Positions 11,528 to 21,782 of a DNA stretch of 64,000 nucleotides are shown one piece after another. This DNA comes from Ectothiorhodospira sp. BSL-9 (lineage in GTDB: Bacteria > Pseudomonadota > Gammaproteobacteria > Ectothiorhodospirales > Ectothiorhodospiraceae). Position 1 is the first letter of the stretch. Each line of letters begins with the position of its first letter. Under the pieces are notes generated by a model that did no database searches, had not been told where the DNA came from, and saw nothing but the letters and a program-made list of their open reading frames with translations. Location: contig NZ_CP011994.1 in NCBI RefSeq assembly GCF_001632845.1, forward strand, positions 1,732,501 through 1,796,500, written 5' to 3'. A program made the translations under genes and the position numbers.

Positions 11528-12309
11528 GGGCTGTGCATGCTCTTGGTAACGGTCTGCTGGCCACAGCAGGTGCGATGAATGATGCGGGCCACCGTTTCCG
11601 GGGCCTCGGCGTGGCAGTTATGCCCCAGACCATCCAGTTTGACAAGTTCAAGGCCGGGGCAGCCCTGGGACCAGCGTTCGCCCAGGGCGGAGAATTTTTC
11701 ATCCTGGCGCCCGGAGATGAAGGTGCGCGGGATGTTCAGCCCCGCCACCCCGGGGATCAGCGGGGGCTGATGACCCAGGCTGCCGGCACGTAATGCCCGG
11801 GCAAGGCACTGAGGGTCCTGTGGGGCGCGGAGGGCGATGAAGTTCCGGCGGCGGGCGTCATCCAGGGAGGCGAAGACGGGTTGGCGATACCAGGCATCCA
11901 GCACATGGGGCCAGGGACCCTGTTCCAGACGCCGCGCCCAGGTCTCGTCGTGATCCAGGCGTGTCTGGCGGTCAGCAGGACTGTTGAGCCCCGGGTGGGC
12001 GCCTTCCAGAACCAGGGCCGTGATCCGGTCGGAGTGTTGCGCCGCCAGCCAGGCAGCAATGCGTCCGCCCATGGAGTACCCGGCCAGGGCGAAGCGATCC
12101 GGCAATTGTGCCTCCAGCCCGCTCCAGACCTGTTCACAGTAGGCCTCGAATGGCCGGTGTGCCCCGGTGGGAGCCAGGGGGGCGTGGCCATGCCCGGGTA
12201 GATCGGGGGCGATGCACCGAACCCCGGCCGGCAGATGACCGATCACTGCCTTCCAGTCGTCACTGCGGCCCATGAAGCCATGCAACAGGACCAGGGTGAA
12301 CGCATCCAT
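11524..12309 (-). CDS. menH: SHCHC synthase (2-succinyl-6-hydroxy-2,4-cyclohexadiene-1-carboxylate synthase)
   Basis: A 261-residue alpha/beta hydrolase. The N-terminal LLHGFMG is the oxyanion strand, the nucleophile elbow GYSMGG is at 77-82 with Ser79, and a C-terminal [11 protein letters not shown] carries the catalytic His. MenH eliminates pyruvate from the MenD product. ATG 12309 is preferred because the fold starts directly after it and a G-run (GGGGGG) precedes it; a GTG at 12339 is also in frame. It is translationally coupled to menB. Other hydrolases share this fold, so the assignment leans on cluster context and on this product being required between MenD and MenC. Confidence 0.87.
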   Translation of the reverse strand: MDAFTLVLLHGFMGRSDDWKAVIGHLPAGVRCIAPDLPGHGHAPLAPTGAHRPFEAYCEQVWSGLEAQLPDRFALAGYSMGGRIAAWLAAQHSDRITALVLEGAHPGLNSPADRQTRLDHDETWARRLEQGPWPHVLDAWYRQPVFASLDDARRRNFIALRAPQDPQCLARALRAGSLGHQPPLIPGVAGLNIPRTFISGRQDEKFSALGERWSQGCPGLELVKLDGLGHNCHAEAPETVARIIHRTCCGQQTVTKSMHSP

Positions 12310-12342
12310 CAGATGATGCCCCCCAAGCCACAGCAACACCTC

Positions 12343-12425
12343 CGGGAGCGGGCCTCGCCCGTGAAGATCGAAGCCCCATCATTGCGGTGGCCCCAACCCC
12401 CTTCGCGGCCGGGGGCCGCTCCCAC
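12343..12425. repeat. Inverted REP-like pair between menD and menH
   Basis: A forward copy (ccgggagcgggcctcgcccg..., 12343-12366) and a reverse copy (cttcgcggccgggggccgct..., 12401-12425) are separated by about 34 nt, like a BIME. They fill most of the 150-nt gap between the menD stop and the menH start. Confidence 0.65.
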
Positions 12426-12459
12426 AAGGGCTGCTCCAGGGCAGGGGTTTCCTGAGGGC

Positions 12460-14154
12460 TCAGGGCTGCGCAGATGCATCATCGCGGATGGACTGGATCA
12501 GCCCCGACAAGGCCCGGCTGCCCCGGTCGGAGGGGAAGGTGAGCTCGATGAGAGTGGCCCCTGGGCGCTTGCAGGCAGCACGGTAGGCCTCGGCGAAGGC
12601 GTCGAGATTCCCTGGTGCCGCATAGCTCAGGCGAAACTGGGCTGCGGCCTGCTCGAAACCCAGGCCATGGGGCAACTGGAACAGGGGCCGGAAATGCTCG
12701 CCCTGGCTCTGGGCCGGCAGCAGATTGAAGATGGCCCCACCATCGTTGTTGAGCACGATGATCACCAGGGGGGACGGGCTGCCCTGGGTCAGGGCAAGGC
12801 TGTTGAGGTCATGCAGCAGGGACAGATCCCCCAGCAGCAGGGTGAGGCCACCGGGGTGGCGTCGGGCAAACCCTGCCGCCGTGGCCACCAGGCCGTCGAT
12901 GCCGCTGGCACCCCGGCTGGTCACGCAGCGTTGGCCAAGGCCTGGCTCGGCAACTGCGTCCAGCAGCCGGATGCTCAGGCTGTTGCCCGGGAACAGGGCC
13001 ATCTCCTGTGGAATCTCCTGGCTCAGTCGGCGGGCCACCGACAGTTCCGAGAAGAGCTCCCGGGTGGCCGCCTCCAGGCGCGGCGTGAATGCCCGGGCCG
13101 CGGCCACCAGGCCCGTGTCCTTTTGCGGGGAAGGGGCCAGTTGTTGACACAGGGCAGGAATATTGGCCTGGATCGCGATGGCACGGCGCTCCGGGTCCAG
13201 GCAGCCAGAATGGGGGCTGACCAGCCAGTATTCGCCTGCAAACCCGGCCAGCCACTGGTTGAGCCGTTTGCTGGTGATGCGCCCGCCGAACTGAATCACC
13301 TGCCTCAGGCCCGCGAGCCGTCGCTGGCCGTTGGGGCTGGCGGGCAGCAGGTCCGGGTAGGGCACGATACAGGGATGGTCGATCAGCCTGAGCTGGCTGC
13401 CGATGTCTGCCAGGATGGGCAAGTCGGCTCGTTGGGCCAGTTCCAGCACCGCCTCGGCCTCATCGGTGTCCAGTTGCCCTGCCACCAGGGCCAGCGGAGC
13501 ATGCACGCGGGGCAATGCCACGACCTCGGGGGTGGGCGTCGGGTTCGGAGGGGTACGCAGATCCGAGCGCCAGGGGCCAAAGTCTGCCAGCTGCGAAGTG
13601 CCATACAGGGGTTCGCGAAACGGGGCGTTGATGTGTACCGGGCCCCGGTCGGGGCCGCGCAGGACCCGCAGGCATTGATCCAGTTCTCCGCCCAGCCACC
13701 CGGCGCTGATGGCGGTGTCCGGCGGTGGCAGGTTCAGTTGCGCGCGTACATGCAGGGCAAACAGGCCGGGCTGCTCAATGGCCTGATTGGCGCCACAGTG
13801 GATCAGCTCCGGCGGGCGGTCGGCGGTGAGGGCGATCAGCGGCTGGTGGGTCTGAAAGGCTTCCACCAGGGCGGGATGCAGGTTGGGCACCGCGGTGCCC
13901 GAGGTGGTGATCAGCGTCGTGGGTCGGCCGCTGGCCCGGGCCAGCCCCAGGGCGAGAAAGCCCAGGCCGCGTTCGTCGAAATGGGTGTGCAGGGAAAGGT
14001 CGTCCCGGTGGTCCGCCAGACGCGCGGCCGCCAGGGCCAGCGGGGCGCTGCGACTGCCCGGGGCAATGCAGATGTCCCGCACACCATGGTCATGCAGGCG
14101 CTCCAGGATCAGCGTGGCCCAGGCTTCGTTAACGTGACTGAAGGGTGCCCGCAT
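12460..14154 (-). CDS. menD: SEPHCHC synthase (MenD)
   Basis: A 564-residue thiamine-diphosphate enzyme. It condenses isochorismate with 2-oxoglutarate and is the first committed step of the men pathway. The N-terminus VRDICIAPGSRSAPLALAAA matches MenD closely, with the conserved TSGTAVPNLHPALVEA and LTADRPPEL segments. The C-terminal ThDP fold shows GDLSLLHDLNSL followed by the NNDGGAIFNLLP motif. Length is typical. It starts 8 nt after the menF stop, so the two are almost certainly co-translated. Confidence 0.95.
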   Translation of the reverse strand: MRAPFSHVNEAWATLILERLHDHGVRDICIAPGSRSAPLALAAARLADHRDDLSLHTHFDERGLGFLALGLARASGRPTTLITTSGTAVPNLHPALVEAFQTHQPLIALTADRPPELIHCGANQAIEQPGLFALHVRAQLNLPPPDTAISAGWLGGELDQCLRVLRGPDRGPVHINAPFREPLYGTSQLADFGPWRSDLRTPPNPTPTPEVVALPRVHAPLALVAGQLDTDEAEAVLELAQRADLPILADIGSQLRLIDHPCIVPYPDLLPASPNGQRRLAGLRQVIQFGGRITSKRLNQWLAGFAGEYWLVSPHSGCLDPERRAIAIQANIPALCQQLAPSPQKDTGLVAAARAFTPRLEAATRELFSELSVARRLSQEIPQEMALFPGNSLSIRLLDAVAEPGLGQRCVTSRGASGIDGLVATAAGFARRHPGGLTLLLGDLSLLHDLNSLALTQGSPSPLVIIVLNNDGGAIFNLLPAQSQGEHFRPLFQLPHGLGFEQAAAQFRLSYAAPGNLDAFAEAYRAACKRPGATLIELTFPSDRGSRALSGLIQSIRDDASAQP

Positions 14155-14162
14155 CCCCGCTG

Positions 14163-15650
14163 TCAGGACCCCAGCACGGCCAGGAAGGACTCGATCTTGG
14201 CCTCCAGTTCATTCCACTCCGCCTCTGGCGTGGAGCCTTCCACAATGCCCACGCCGGAATAGCACAGCACCCGGTTGCGCTCCACCAGGGCCGAGCGGAT
14301 GGCCACGGCAAACTCCGAACGCCGTGGCGAGATCATGCCCACCACGCCGCTGTACCAGCCCCGATGGGTGGTCTCCCGGCGGGCGATGAGTTCCTGGGCC
14401 TCCCGGCGCGGGAAGCCGCAGACCGCAGGGGTGGGGTGCAGGGCCTTGAGCAGTTGATCATCCATCACCCCGGGCCTGAGGGTGGCGCGGATGGGCAGGT
14501 AGCGGTGCTGAATGCGGTCCAGCTTCACCACGCCGGCCTCGGTGGGACAGTCGGTGTGGGTCACCCAGGGGGCGATGCGATCGCGTACATAACGGGTGAC
14601 CAGTTCATGCTCATGGATCAGTTTGGGATCCCGCAGCAGGGTATGTTCCAGTTGGGCGTCTTCCTGGCGGCTGCGGCCGCGGCGCACGGTGCCCGCCAGG
14701 GATTCGGTGCATACCCGGCGATCCTCGCGGCTGAACAGGCGCTCCGGCGAACAGCCCATGAAGAGCTTGTGCCCATGCTCCAGGGCAAAGCAGAAACTGC
14801 CGCCGTTGGTGTGATGCCAGCGTTTGAGGGTCGCAAAGCCGGGCAGCACGTCGTTGAGCTGCAGCTCAACGCGGCGGGCCAGCACGGCCTTGTGGATGCG
14901 GCCCTGCTGGATGTGTTCCAGAATGTGCTGAATATGCCCCTGGCACTCGTCAAAGCTCATGTCATCCACGCGCCGGGTCACGCGGATGGGCCAGGGGGCG
15001 CTCGCTGGCCTGGGCGGCGTGAAACGCAGGCGGCATAGTTCGGCGATCAGCCGGGTCTTGCGGCGCACGAATTCACGGCGGGTGCTGGCGCGCAGGTTCA
15101 CCGCCAGCCGAAAGCCGCCGTCCCGTTGACGCAACTCGATGGAGGGCAGCACGAAGCGGGCGGCGGGGAACTCATGCCATTCCCGCTCGCCGGAGCGGCC
15201 GTCGAAGGCAAAACCACCCACGAAGGCGGTGTCCTGCCGGCCGATGATGTCATTGATGCGCTCCAGCAGGCGATCGTAATCCTCGGCGGTGTCGGCGCTC
15301 AGTTCCGCCGCGGCACCGATACCGGCCAGGGTCAGGGTCTGTTCCCGGTTCTGCCACAGGCACCGGGAGGCGCCGGGGTTGCTCTCCAGCCAGTGGAAGG
15401 GATCGACGGCGGGCACGGGCGTGGCTGCGTGCAGCAACTCGCCCTCGCGAAAGCGCCAGTTCTTGATCTCGTCCAGCAACTGGCCCACGGCCCGCTCATG
15501 CGGGGACCGTGAGGGGGCGGGAAGTCCCGGGTGCGGCGCGGGCGTCCAGGTCTCGCGGGCCCAGTCACGGCCGACATCACGACTCAGCCCCGGGCGGTCC
15601 TGGCCCATGGACTGCTCGGGTGATGCCGGATGCTGGCTGGCTGATGACAC
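14163..15650 (-). CDS. menF: Isochorismate synthase
   Basis: A 495-residue chorismate-binding enzyme converting chorismate to isochorismate. The C-terminal two thirds contain the family motifs KAVLARRVEL, SFCFALEHGHKLFMGCSPERLF, ESLAGTVRRG, ELVTRYV and WYSGVVGMI. The start is placed at GTG 15650 because AGAGGA lies 7 nt upstream. A longer frame to 15788 would add 46 Arg/His-rich residues that look non-coding. Residues 1-60 are poorly conserved in the family, so the exact start is uncertain. It heads the minus-strand men series and is divergent from clpB. Confidence 0.9.
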   Translation of the reverse strand: MSSASQHPASPEQSMGQDRPGLSRDVGRDWARETWTPAPHPGLPAPSRSPHERAVGQLLDEIKNWRFREGELLHAATPVPAVDPFHWLESNPGASRCLWQNREQTLTLAGIGAAAELSADTAEDYDRLLERINDIIGRQDTAFVGGFAFDGRSGEREWHEFPAARFVLPSIELRQRDGGFRLAVNLRASTRREFVRRKTRLIAELCRLRFTPPRPASAPWPIRVTRRVDDMSFDECQGHIQHILEHIQQGRIHKAVLARRVELQLNDVLPGFATLKRWHHTNGGSFCFALEHGHKLFMGCSPERLFSREDRRVCTESLAGTVRRGRSRQEDAQLEHTLLRDPKLIHEHELVTRYVRDRIAPWVTHTDCPTEAGVVKLDRIQHRYLPIRATLRPGVMDDQLLKALHPTPAVCGFPRREAQELIARRETTHRGWYSGVVGMISPRRSEFAVAIRSALVERNRVLCYSGVGIVEGSTPEAEWNELEAKIESFLAVLGS

Positions 15651-15820
15651 GGGTAATCCTCTGAAAACGTGGCGCCTGCAGTGGTCATGGCCTGGGCTCC
15701 GCTTGCCGTGGCCGGCCGCGCGAGCATGACCTCGGCCCATCCGGGAGGTTTGAGGGGGCGGACCCAGTGTAAGAAGCGCCGACCCCAAGGGCTATGACGT
15801 AAATCAGTTCGATATGTTCC

Positions 15821-15853
15821 ATCACCGCTTTTTTGGCTCCGAAAAGTGGTGAT
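15821..15853. promoter_or_regulatory. 12-bp inverted repeat in the menF-clpB divergent region
   Basis: The arms atcaccgctttt (15821-15832) and aaaagtggtgat (15842-15853) are complementary at 11 of 12 positions around a 9-nt spacer. It lies about 170 nt upstream of the menF start and 42 nt upstream of the clpB -35 element. It could be an operator or a transcript hairpin. I recognise no specific regulator. Confidence 0.35.
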
Positions 15854-15894
15854 CAGTTATGAAGCCCCAAGATCGCCCCTTGGCCAAGGCGGCG

Positions 15895-15921
15895 CTTGAA
15901 AGGCCCGGCATGTGGCCCCAT
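15895..15921 (+). promoter_or_regulatory. Sigma-32 (RpoH) heat-shock promoter of clpB
   Basis: The -35 element CTTGAAA is at 15895-15901 and the -10 element CCCCATgT begins at 15916, with a 14-nt spacer. Both match the enterobacterial RpoH consensus, and it lies 43 nt upstream of the clpB start. Confidence 0.9.
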
Positions 15922-15963
15922 GTACAGTTGTAATCTGACACATCTCCAAGGGGTTTTGCCACT

Positions 15964-18534
<2,571 letters not shown>

Positions 18535-18542
18535 ATTCGACG

Positions 18543-18570
18543 CTGCGGGCCGTTTGCGAACGGCCCGCAG
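18543..18570 (+). terminator. Perfect hairpin after clpB (probable terminator)
   Basis: A 12-bp perfect stem (ctgcgggccgtt / aacggcccgcag) encloses a TGCG loop 8 nt after the clpB stop. There is no T-run, so it may instead be a transcript-end stabiliser. Confidence 0.6.
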
Positions 18571-18630
18571 CCCGGACTGATGGCTCAAGCATCTTGCCCG
18601 GCATAATTCACCCCGAGTATCCTTGGCACC

Positions 18631-18933
18631 ATGTCTGAATCCTTGCAACTATCCGGTGAACTCGTCCAGAAACTCCAGGATATCCTGGTGGAGCACGACG
18701 AGCGTTGTCACGATCCCCTGGTGACCGTGCAGTACATGTCGGCCATCAGCGGTTACCTGCTGGGCTGCCAGCCCATCCCCGCGGCCAAGCGACAGGAGTT
18801 CCTGGAGCAGCTGGCCGCCTTCATGCGTCATGTGCATGACGACGTGGAGCGACAGCAGCGGGAGCAGCAGGCCGCTCCGGCTCAGCAGCCGCCCCAGGAA
18901 GCCTTCGGCATCTGGCGTCCCGGCGACCCATAG
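18631..18933 (+). CDS. Small conserved hypothetical protein
   Basis: A 100-residue soluble protein beginning MSESLQLSGELVQKLQDIL. It is predicted mostly helical, with a Gln-rich, charged tail (residues about 70-95). It has three Cys/His-containing spots (HDERCHD near 23-29, LLGCQP near 48-53) but no clear metal-binding pattern. I do not recognise the family. It lies between the clpB hairpin and a convergent TM2-type gene. High GC wobble and a single clean frame support coding. Confidence 0.6.
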   Translation: MSESLQLSGELVQKLQDILVEHDERCHDPLVTVQYMSAISGYLLGCQPIPAAKRQEFLEQLAAFMRHVHDDVERQQREQQAAPAQQPPQEAFGIWRPGDP

Positions 18934-18954
18934 GGCGAAGCTTCGGGCAACCGC

Positions 18955-19587
18955 TTATTTCCGGGCCTTTTGCCCACTCCCCGCGTCGCCGTCGGGGGTG
19001 TCGGTGCGCTCCTGGGCAGGGCTTCGGCGTGCCTGCCGGGCCTTGGCCAGTTCCCGCAGCATGGCCTCCTGCTCGTTGAAGGAGGGGATGCGTTGCGAAT
19101 CCCCGTGGCCCTGGGGGTCCCTGGCCTGCAGCGCTTCCATGTTCACCGGCTGATGGCCGGCCCGCTCCTGTTCCTTCTCCTTTTGATAGGCTTCCAGCAT
19201 GCCCGTTCTGTGTACGCGACCACGGTAATCCCTGGGCGGTTCATGACCGGGCCTGAGGAACAGACGCATGCGCAGGGCCTTGTTGTAGCGGGTGATGTAA
19301 CCGTCCATCCAGAATAGATCAAGGACCACCGCGGCCAGCATCACGCCCAGCGGTATCAGGGCCCAGACACTGCCGCCCCAGATCCAGAGGATGAGGGTCA
19401 GCAGGGAGAGCGCCACATAGGCCGCCCCACCCAGGGGCTCGCGCAGATAAAAACGATGCAGCCCCAGGGGAAAGGCCAGCGCCAGTCCATAGGCCAGCGG
19501 GCGTCGACGCATCTCCCGGGTGAGCCGGGCATTCATCGTCTGCAGCCCCGCCCCTTCCAGATCCAGTTTTTTCCAGGCCTTGCTCAT
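18955..19587 (-). CDS. TM2-domain-like membrane protein
   Basis: A 210-residue protein with an N-terminal amphipathic stretch, two or three hydrophobic segments (about 32-90) and a long hydrophilic C-terminal tail rich in Gln/Glu/Arg. The sequence AFPLGLHRFYLREPLGGAAY resembles the TM2 signature GxxGxHRFYLG. The function of this family is unknown. The tail (residues 110-210) is probably disordered and cytoplasmic. It converges on the small gene at 18631-18933 with a 21-nt gap. Confidence 0.7.
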   Translation of the reverse strand: MSKAWKKLDLEGAGLQTMNARLTREMRRRPLAYGLALAFPLGLHRFYLREPLGGAAYVALSLLTLILWIWGGSVWALIPLGVMLAAVVLDLFWMDGYITRYNKALRMRLFLRPGHEPPRDYRGRVHRTGMLEAYQKEKEQERAGHQPVNMEALQARDPQGHGDSQRIPSFNEQEAMLRELAKARQARRSPAQERTDTPDGDAGSGQKARK

Positions 19588-19679
19588 GCGGGAGGCTCCC
19601 CCGTGGTGGTCATGAAGTGCCCCAAGGTAGATTAGTGAGTACCATGGGCACCGTAAGGCTTCGATAGGTAATTTGCAAA

Positions 19680-20624
19680 ATGGCTGACCGACGACTTCAA
19701 GTGTTCTATACCGTGGCCCGGTTGCTTTCCTTCACCAAGGCGGCCGAGGCCCTGCACATGACACAGCCCGCAGTGACATTTCAGGTGCGTCAGCTGGAGG
19801 AGCACTTCAACACCCGGCTGTTCGATCGTACCCACAACCGGGTGAGCCTCACCGAGGCGGGTCGCGCGGCCTTTCGCTATGCCGAGCGCATTTTCGAGGC
19901 CTACGGGGAGATGGAGAATGCCATCCGCGAGATCACCGGGGATGTCTCCGGGGCCCTGACCCTGGGAGCGAGCACCACCATCGCTGAGTACATGCTTCCG
20001 GCGCTGCTGGGCAATTTCAAGCGCAAGCATCCCGAGGTGAACATCCGTCTGAAGGTGGCCAATTCCGAGGGTATCGTCTCCATGGTGGAGAACAACATCA
20101 TTGACCTGGGGGTGGTGGAAGGGCCTGTGTCCAACCGCAATCTGCACGTGGAAGTCTGCCAGATGGATCAGCTGGTGGTGATCGTGCCCCCGGGGCACCC
20201 CCTGGCGGGCAAGGCGTCGGTGACCATGGAGGAGGTGTTGCCTTATCCGTTCATCTGCCGGGAGGAGGGGTCCGGGACCCGGGAGGTGATCATGGATTAC
20301 CTGAACGAACTGGGCATGGGGCGCAATGCGCTGACCGTGTGCCTGGAACTGGGCAGTCCGGAGGCCATCAAGGGGGCCGTGGAGGCGGGCATGGGGCTAT
20401 CCATCCTCTCCCGCGCCACCCTGGACAAGGAGCTGGCCCTCAAGCGCCTGGAGGGGATTCCCCTGGAGCCTGGCCTGACCCGACAGTTCGCCTTTGTGCA
20501 TCAGCGCCAGAAGTTTCGTTTGCGGGCCGTGGAGGAACTTCTCAGTTTTGCCCGCAACTACTGTGACGGGCAGGCCTCCGACGACGGGGGCTCCACCGGA
20601 AACCCATCCAGCGTCAGCGTCTGA
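19680..20624 (+). CDS. LysR-family transcriptional regulator
   Basis: A 314-residue LysR regulator. The N-terminal winged helix-turn-helix is clear: LLSFTKAAEALHMTQPAVTFQVRQLEEHFNTRLFDR, about residues 14-50. The effector domain contains LTLGASTTIAEYMLP, similar to CbbR/CysL/YeiE-type regulators whose inducers are small anions or metabolites. The start ATG 19680 has AGGTAA about nine bases upstream. The target is unknown: the usual divergent partner is absent, and the neighbour on the left reads in the opposite direction but encodes only the TM2-like protein. It may regulate distant genes. Confidence 0.88.
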   Translation: MADRRLQVFYTVARLLSFTKAAEALHMTQPAVTFQVRQLEEHFNTRLFDRTHNRVSLTEAGRAAFRYAERIFEAYGEMENAIREITGDVSGALTLGASTTIAEYMLPALLGNFKRKHPEVNIRLKVANSEGIVSMVENNIIDLGVVEGPVSNRNLHVEVCQMDQLVVIVPPGHPLAGKASVTMEEVLPYPFICREEGSGTREVIMDYLNELGMGRNALTVCLELGSPEAIKGAVEAGMGLSILSRATLDKELALKRLEGIPLEPGLTRQFAFVHQRQKFRLRAVEELLSFARNYCDGQASDDGGSTGNPSSVSV

Positions 20625-20662
20625 TCCAGCGGGCCTTGGCCCGCCATCTGCGCCAGGAGCCG

Positions 20663-21403
20663 ATGATGAAGAACTACGCGGTTGTTCAGCACACCTATTC
20701 GGAATTTCTCGGCCTGATCGAGACCCAGCTGGAAAAACGGGACATCGGGTTCAGTTATTATCGACCCTTTGTGGGGCAGGGGCTGCCCGGGTCTGCCGGC
20801 CAGTTCGATGGTCTGTGGCTGCTGGGTGGGGCCTGGCCCACGGCAGATCAGGACCATCATCCTCAGGTGCCGGATGAGTTGCAGCTGATCCGCATCTTCC
20901 AGAAGGCCCGGCGACCGGTGGTCGGCCTGGGAATGGGAGGGTTGCTGGTGGCTCAGGTGGCTGGCGGCAAGGCCTCCATGGAGCCTGCCTGCACCAGCGG
21001 CTTTGTAACCGCCCGCAAGACCCCTGCCGGGGCCGGAGATGCCCTGGCAGAGGTCCTGGATGGCCAGCGGGTGCTGACCCTGTATCATGGTGCTGTCACT
21101 CTCCCTGAGGGGCTGGAGCCCATCCTGGTGGACGACCAGGGCCGCTGGCTGGCCGTGAGGCCGGATCCGCTCACCTACGGGCTGCTGTTCCGTCCTGAGA
21201 TGAAACCCGGCATGCTGGAAGACATCATCATGGAGGAGGGACACAATCCACCCCCGGGGATCACGGAGCTGCTGGTGGAGGCCCGGCGTGAATGGGGTGG
21301 CATGCAAAAGATCACTGACCAGGTGGTGATGGCTCTGGTCACCGAACTGCAACTGATGCAGGAGCGTCGCAAGATGCCCGTGTTCAGCCTGAAGATGGAG
21401 TAA
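20663..21403 (+). CDS. Class I glutamine-amidotransferase-like protein lacking catalytic residues
   Basis: A 246-residue protein with the triad-amidotransferase fold pattern, but both catalytic positions are altered. The nucleophile elbow, normally GxCxG, reads GLGMG with Gly90 in place of Cys. The catalytic His motif (FHPE in GMP-synthase-type domains) reads FRPE (176-179), with Arg177. HGAVTLPEG (142-150) aligns with the conserved HGDxxxLPxG segment, which supports the family call. ATG 20663 follows AGGAG at 20655-20659. No synthetase partner is adjacent, so it is probably a non-enzymatic homologue. It lies between a LysR gene and a small gene in what looks like one transcript. Confidence 0.75.
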   Translation: MMKNYAVVQHTYSEFLGLIETQLEKRDIGFSYYRPFVGQGLPGSAGQFDGLWLLGGAWPTADQDHHPQVPDELQLIRIFQKARRPVVGLGMGGLLVAQVAGGKASMEPACTSGFVTARKTPAGAGDALAEVLDGQRVLTLYHGAVTLPEGLEPILVDDQGRWLAVRPDPLTYGLLFRPEMKPGMLEDIIMEEGHNPPPGITELLVEARREWGGMQKITDQVVMALVTELQLMQERRKMPVFSLKME

Positions 21404-21407
21404 CTGT

Positions 21408-21782
21408 TTGAACGTGTCTGGAATGAACCCTCTTCGCAAGGATCCCCAGCAACGCCTGGTGCGGTTGTACCGGGATTTGCCCGACGCGGAACGGGAAATG
21501 CTGCTGGCCTTTGCCGAGTTTCTGGCCACCCGTGGGGGCCGGGAGGATGTGCCGGTGCCCGAGCCCCAGGCCATACCGCGGCCGGAAGGGGAGACGGTGA
21601 TCAAGGCCATGAAGCGTCTGTCGAGTACCTACCCCATGCTGGACAAGGCCCGGCTGCTCAACGAGACCTCCATGCTCATGAGTCAGCACATGCTCCAGGG
21701 GCGCGAGGCCCGGGAGGTCATTGATGATCTGGAGGCGTTGTTCGCGCGGCATTACCGTGAGTTGTGCGAGGGCGGGCAATGA
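21408..21782 (+). CDS. Conserved hypothetical protein (helical, TTG start)
   Basis: A 124-residue soluble protein of predicted helices. The region GETVIKAMKRLSSTYPMLDK at about 63-82 looks the most conserved. The TTG at 21408 is chosen because GGAG (21397-21400) stands 7 nt upstream. ATG 21423 is also in frame but without a good ribosome site. It begins 5 nt after the amidotransferase-like gene and overlaps the next gene (ATGA), so all three are probably co-translated. Function is not recognised. Confidence 0.72.
   Translation: MNVSGMNPLRKDPQQRLVRLYRDLPDAEREMLLAFAEFLATRGGREDVPVPEPQAIPRPEGETVIKAMKRLSSTYPMLDKARLLNETSMLMSQHMLQGREAREVIDDLEALFARHYRELCEGGQ

Noticed and set aside
12235-14262. 675-codon open frame on plus strand opposite menD
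   Set aside because: It is antisense to a gene with clear MenD motifs. Long shadow frames are expected in GC-rich DNA, and the translation (Gln/Gly/His-rich) matches no family.
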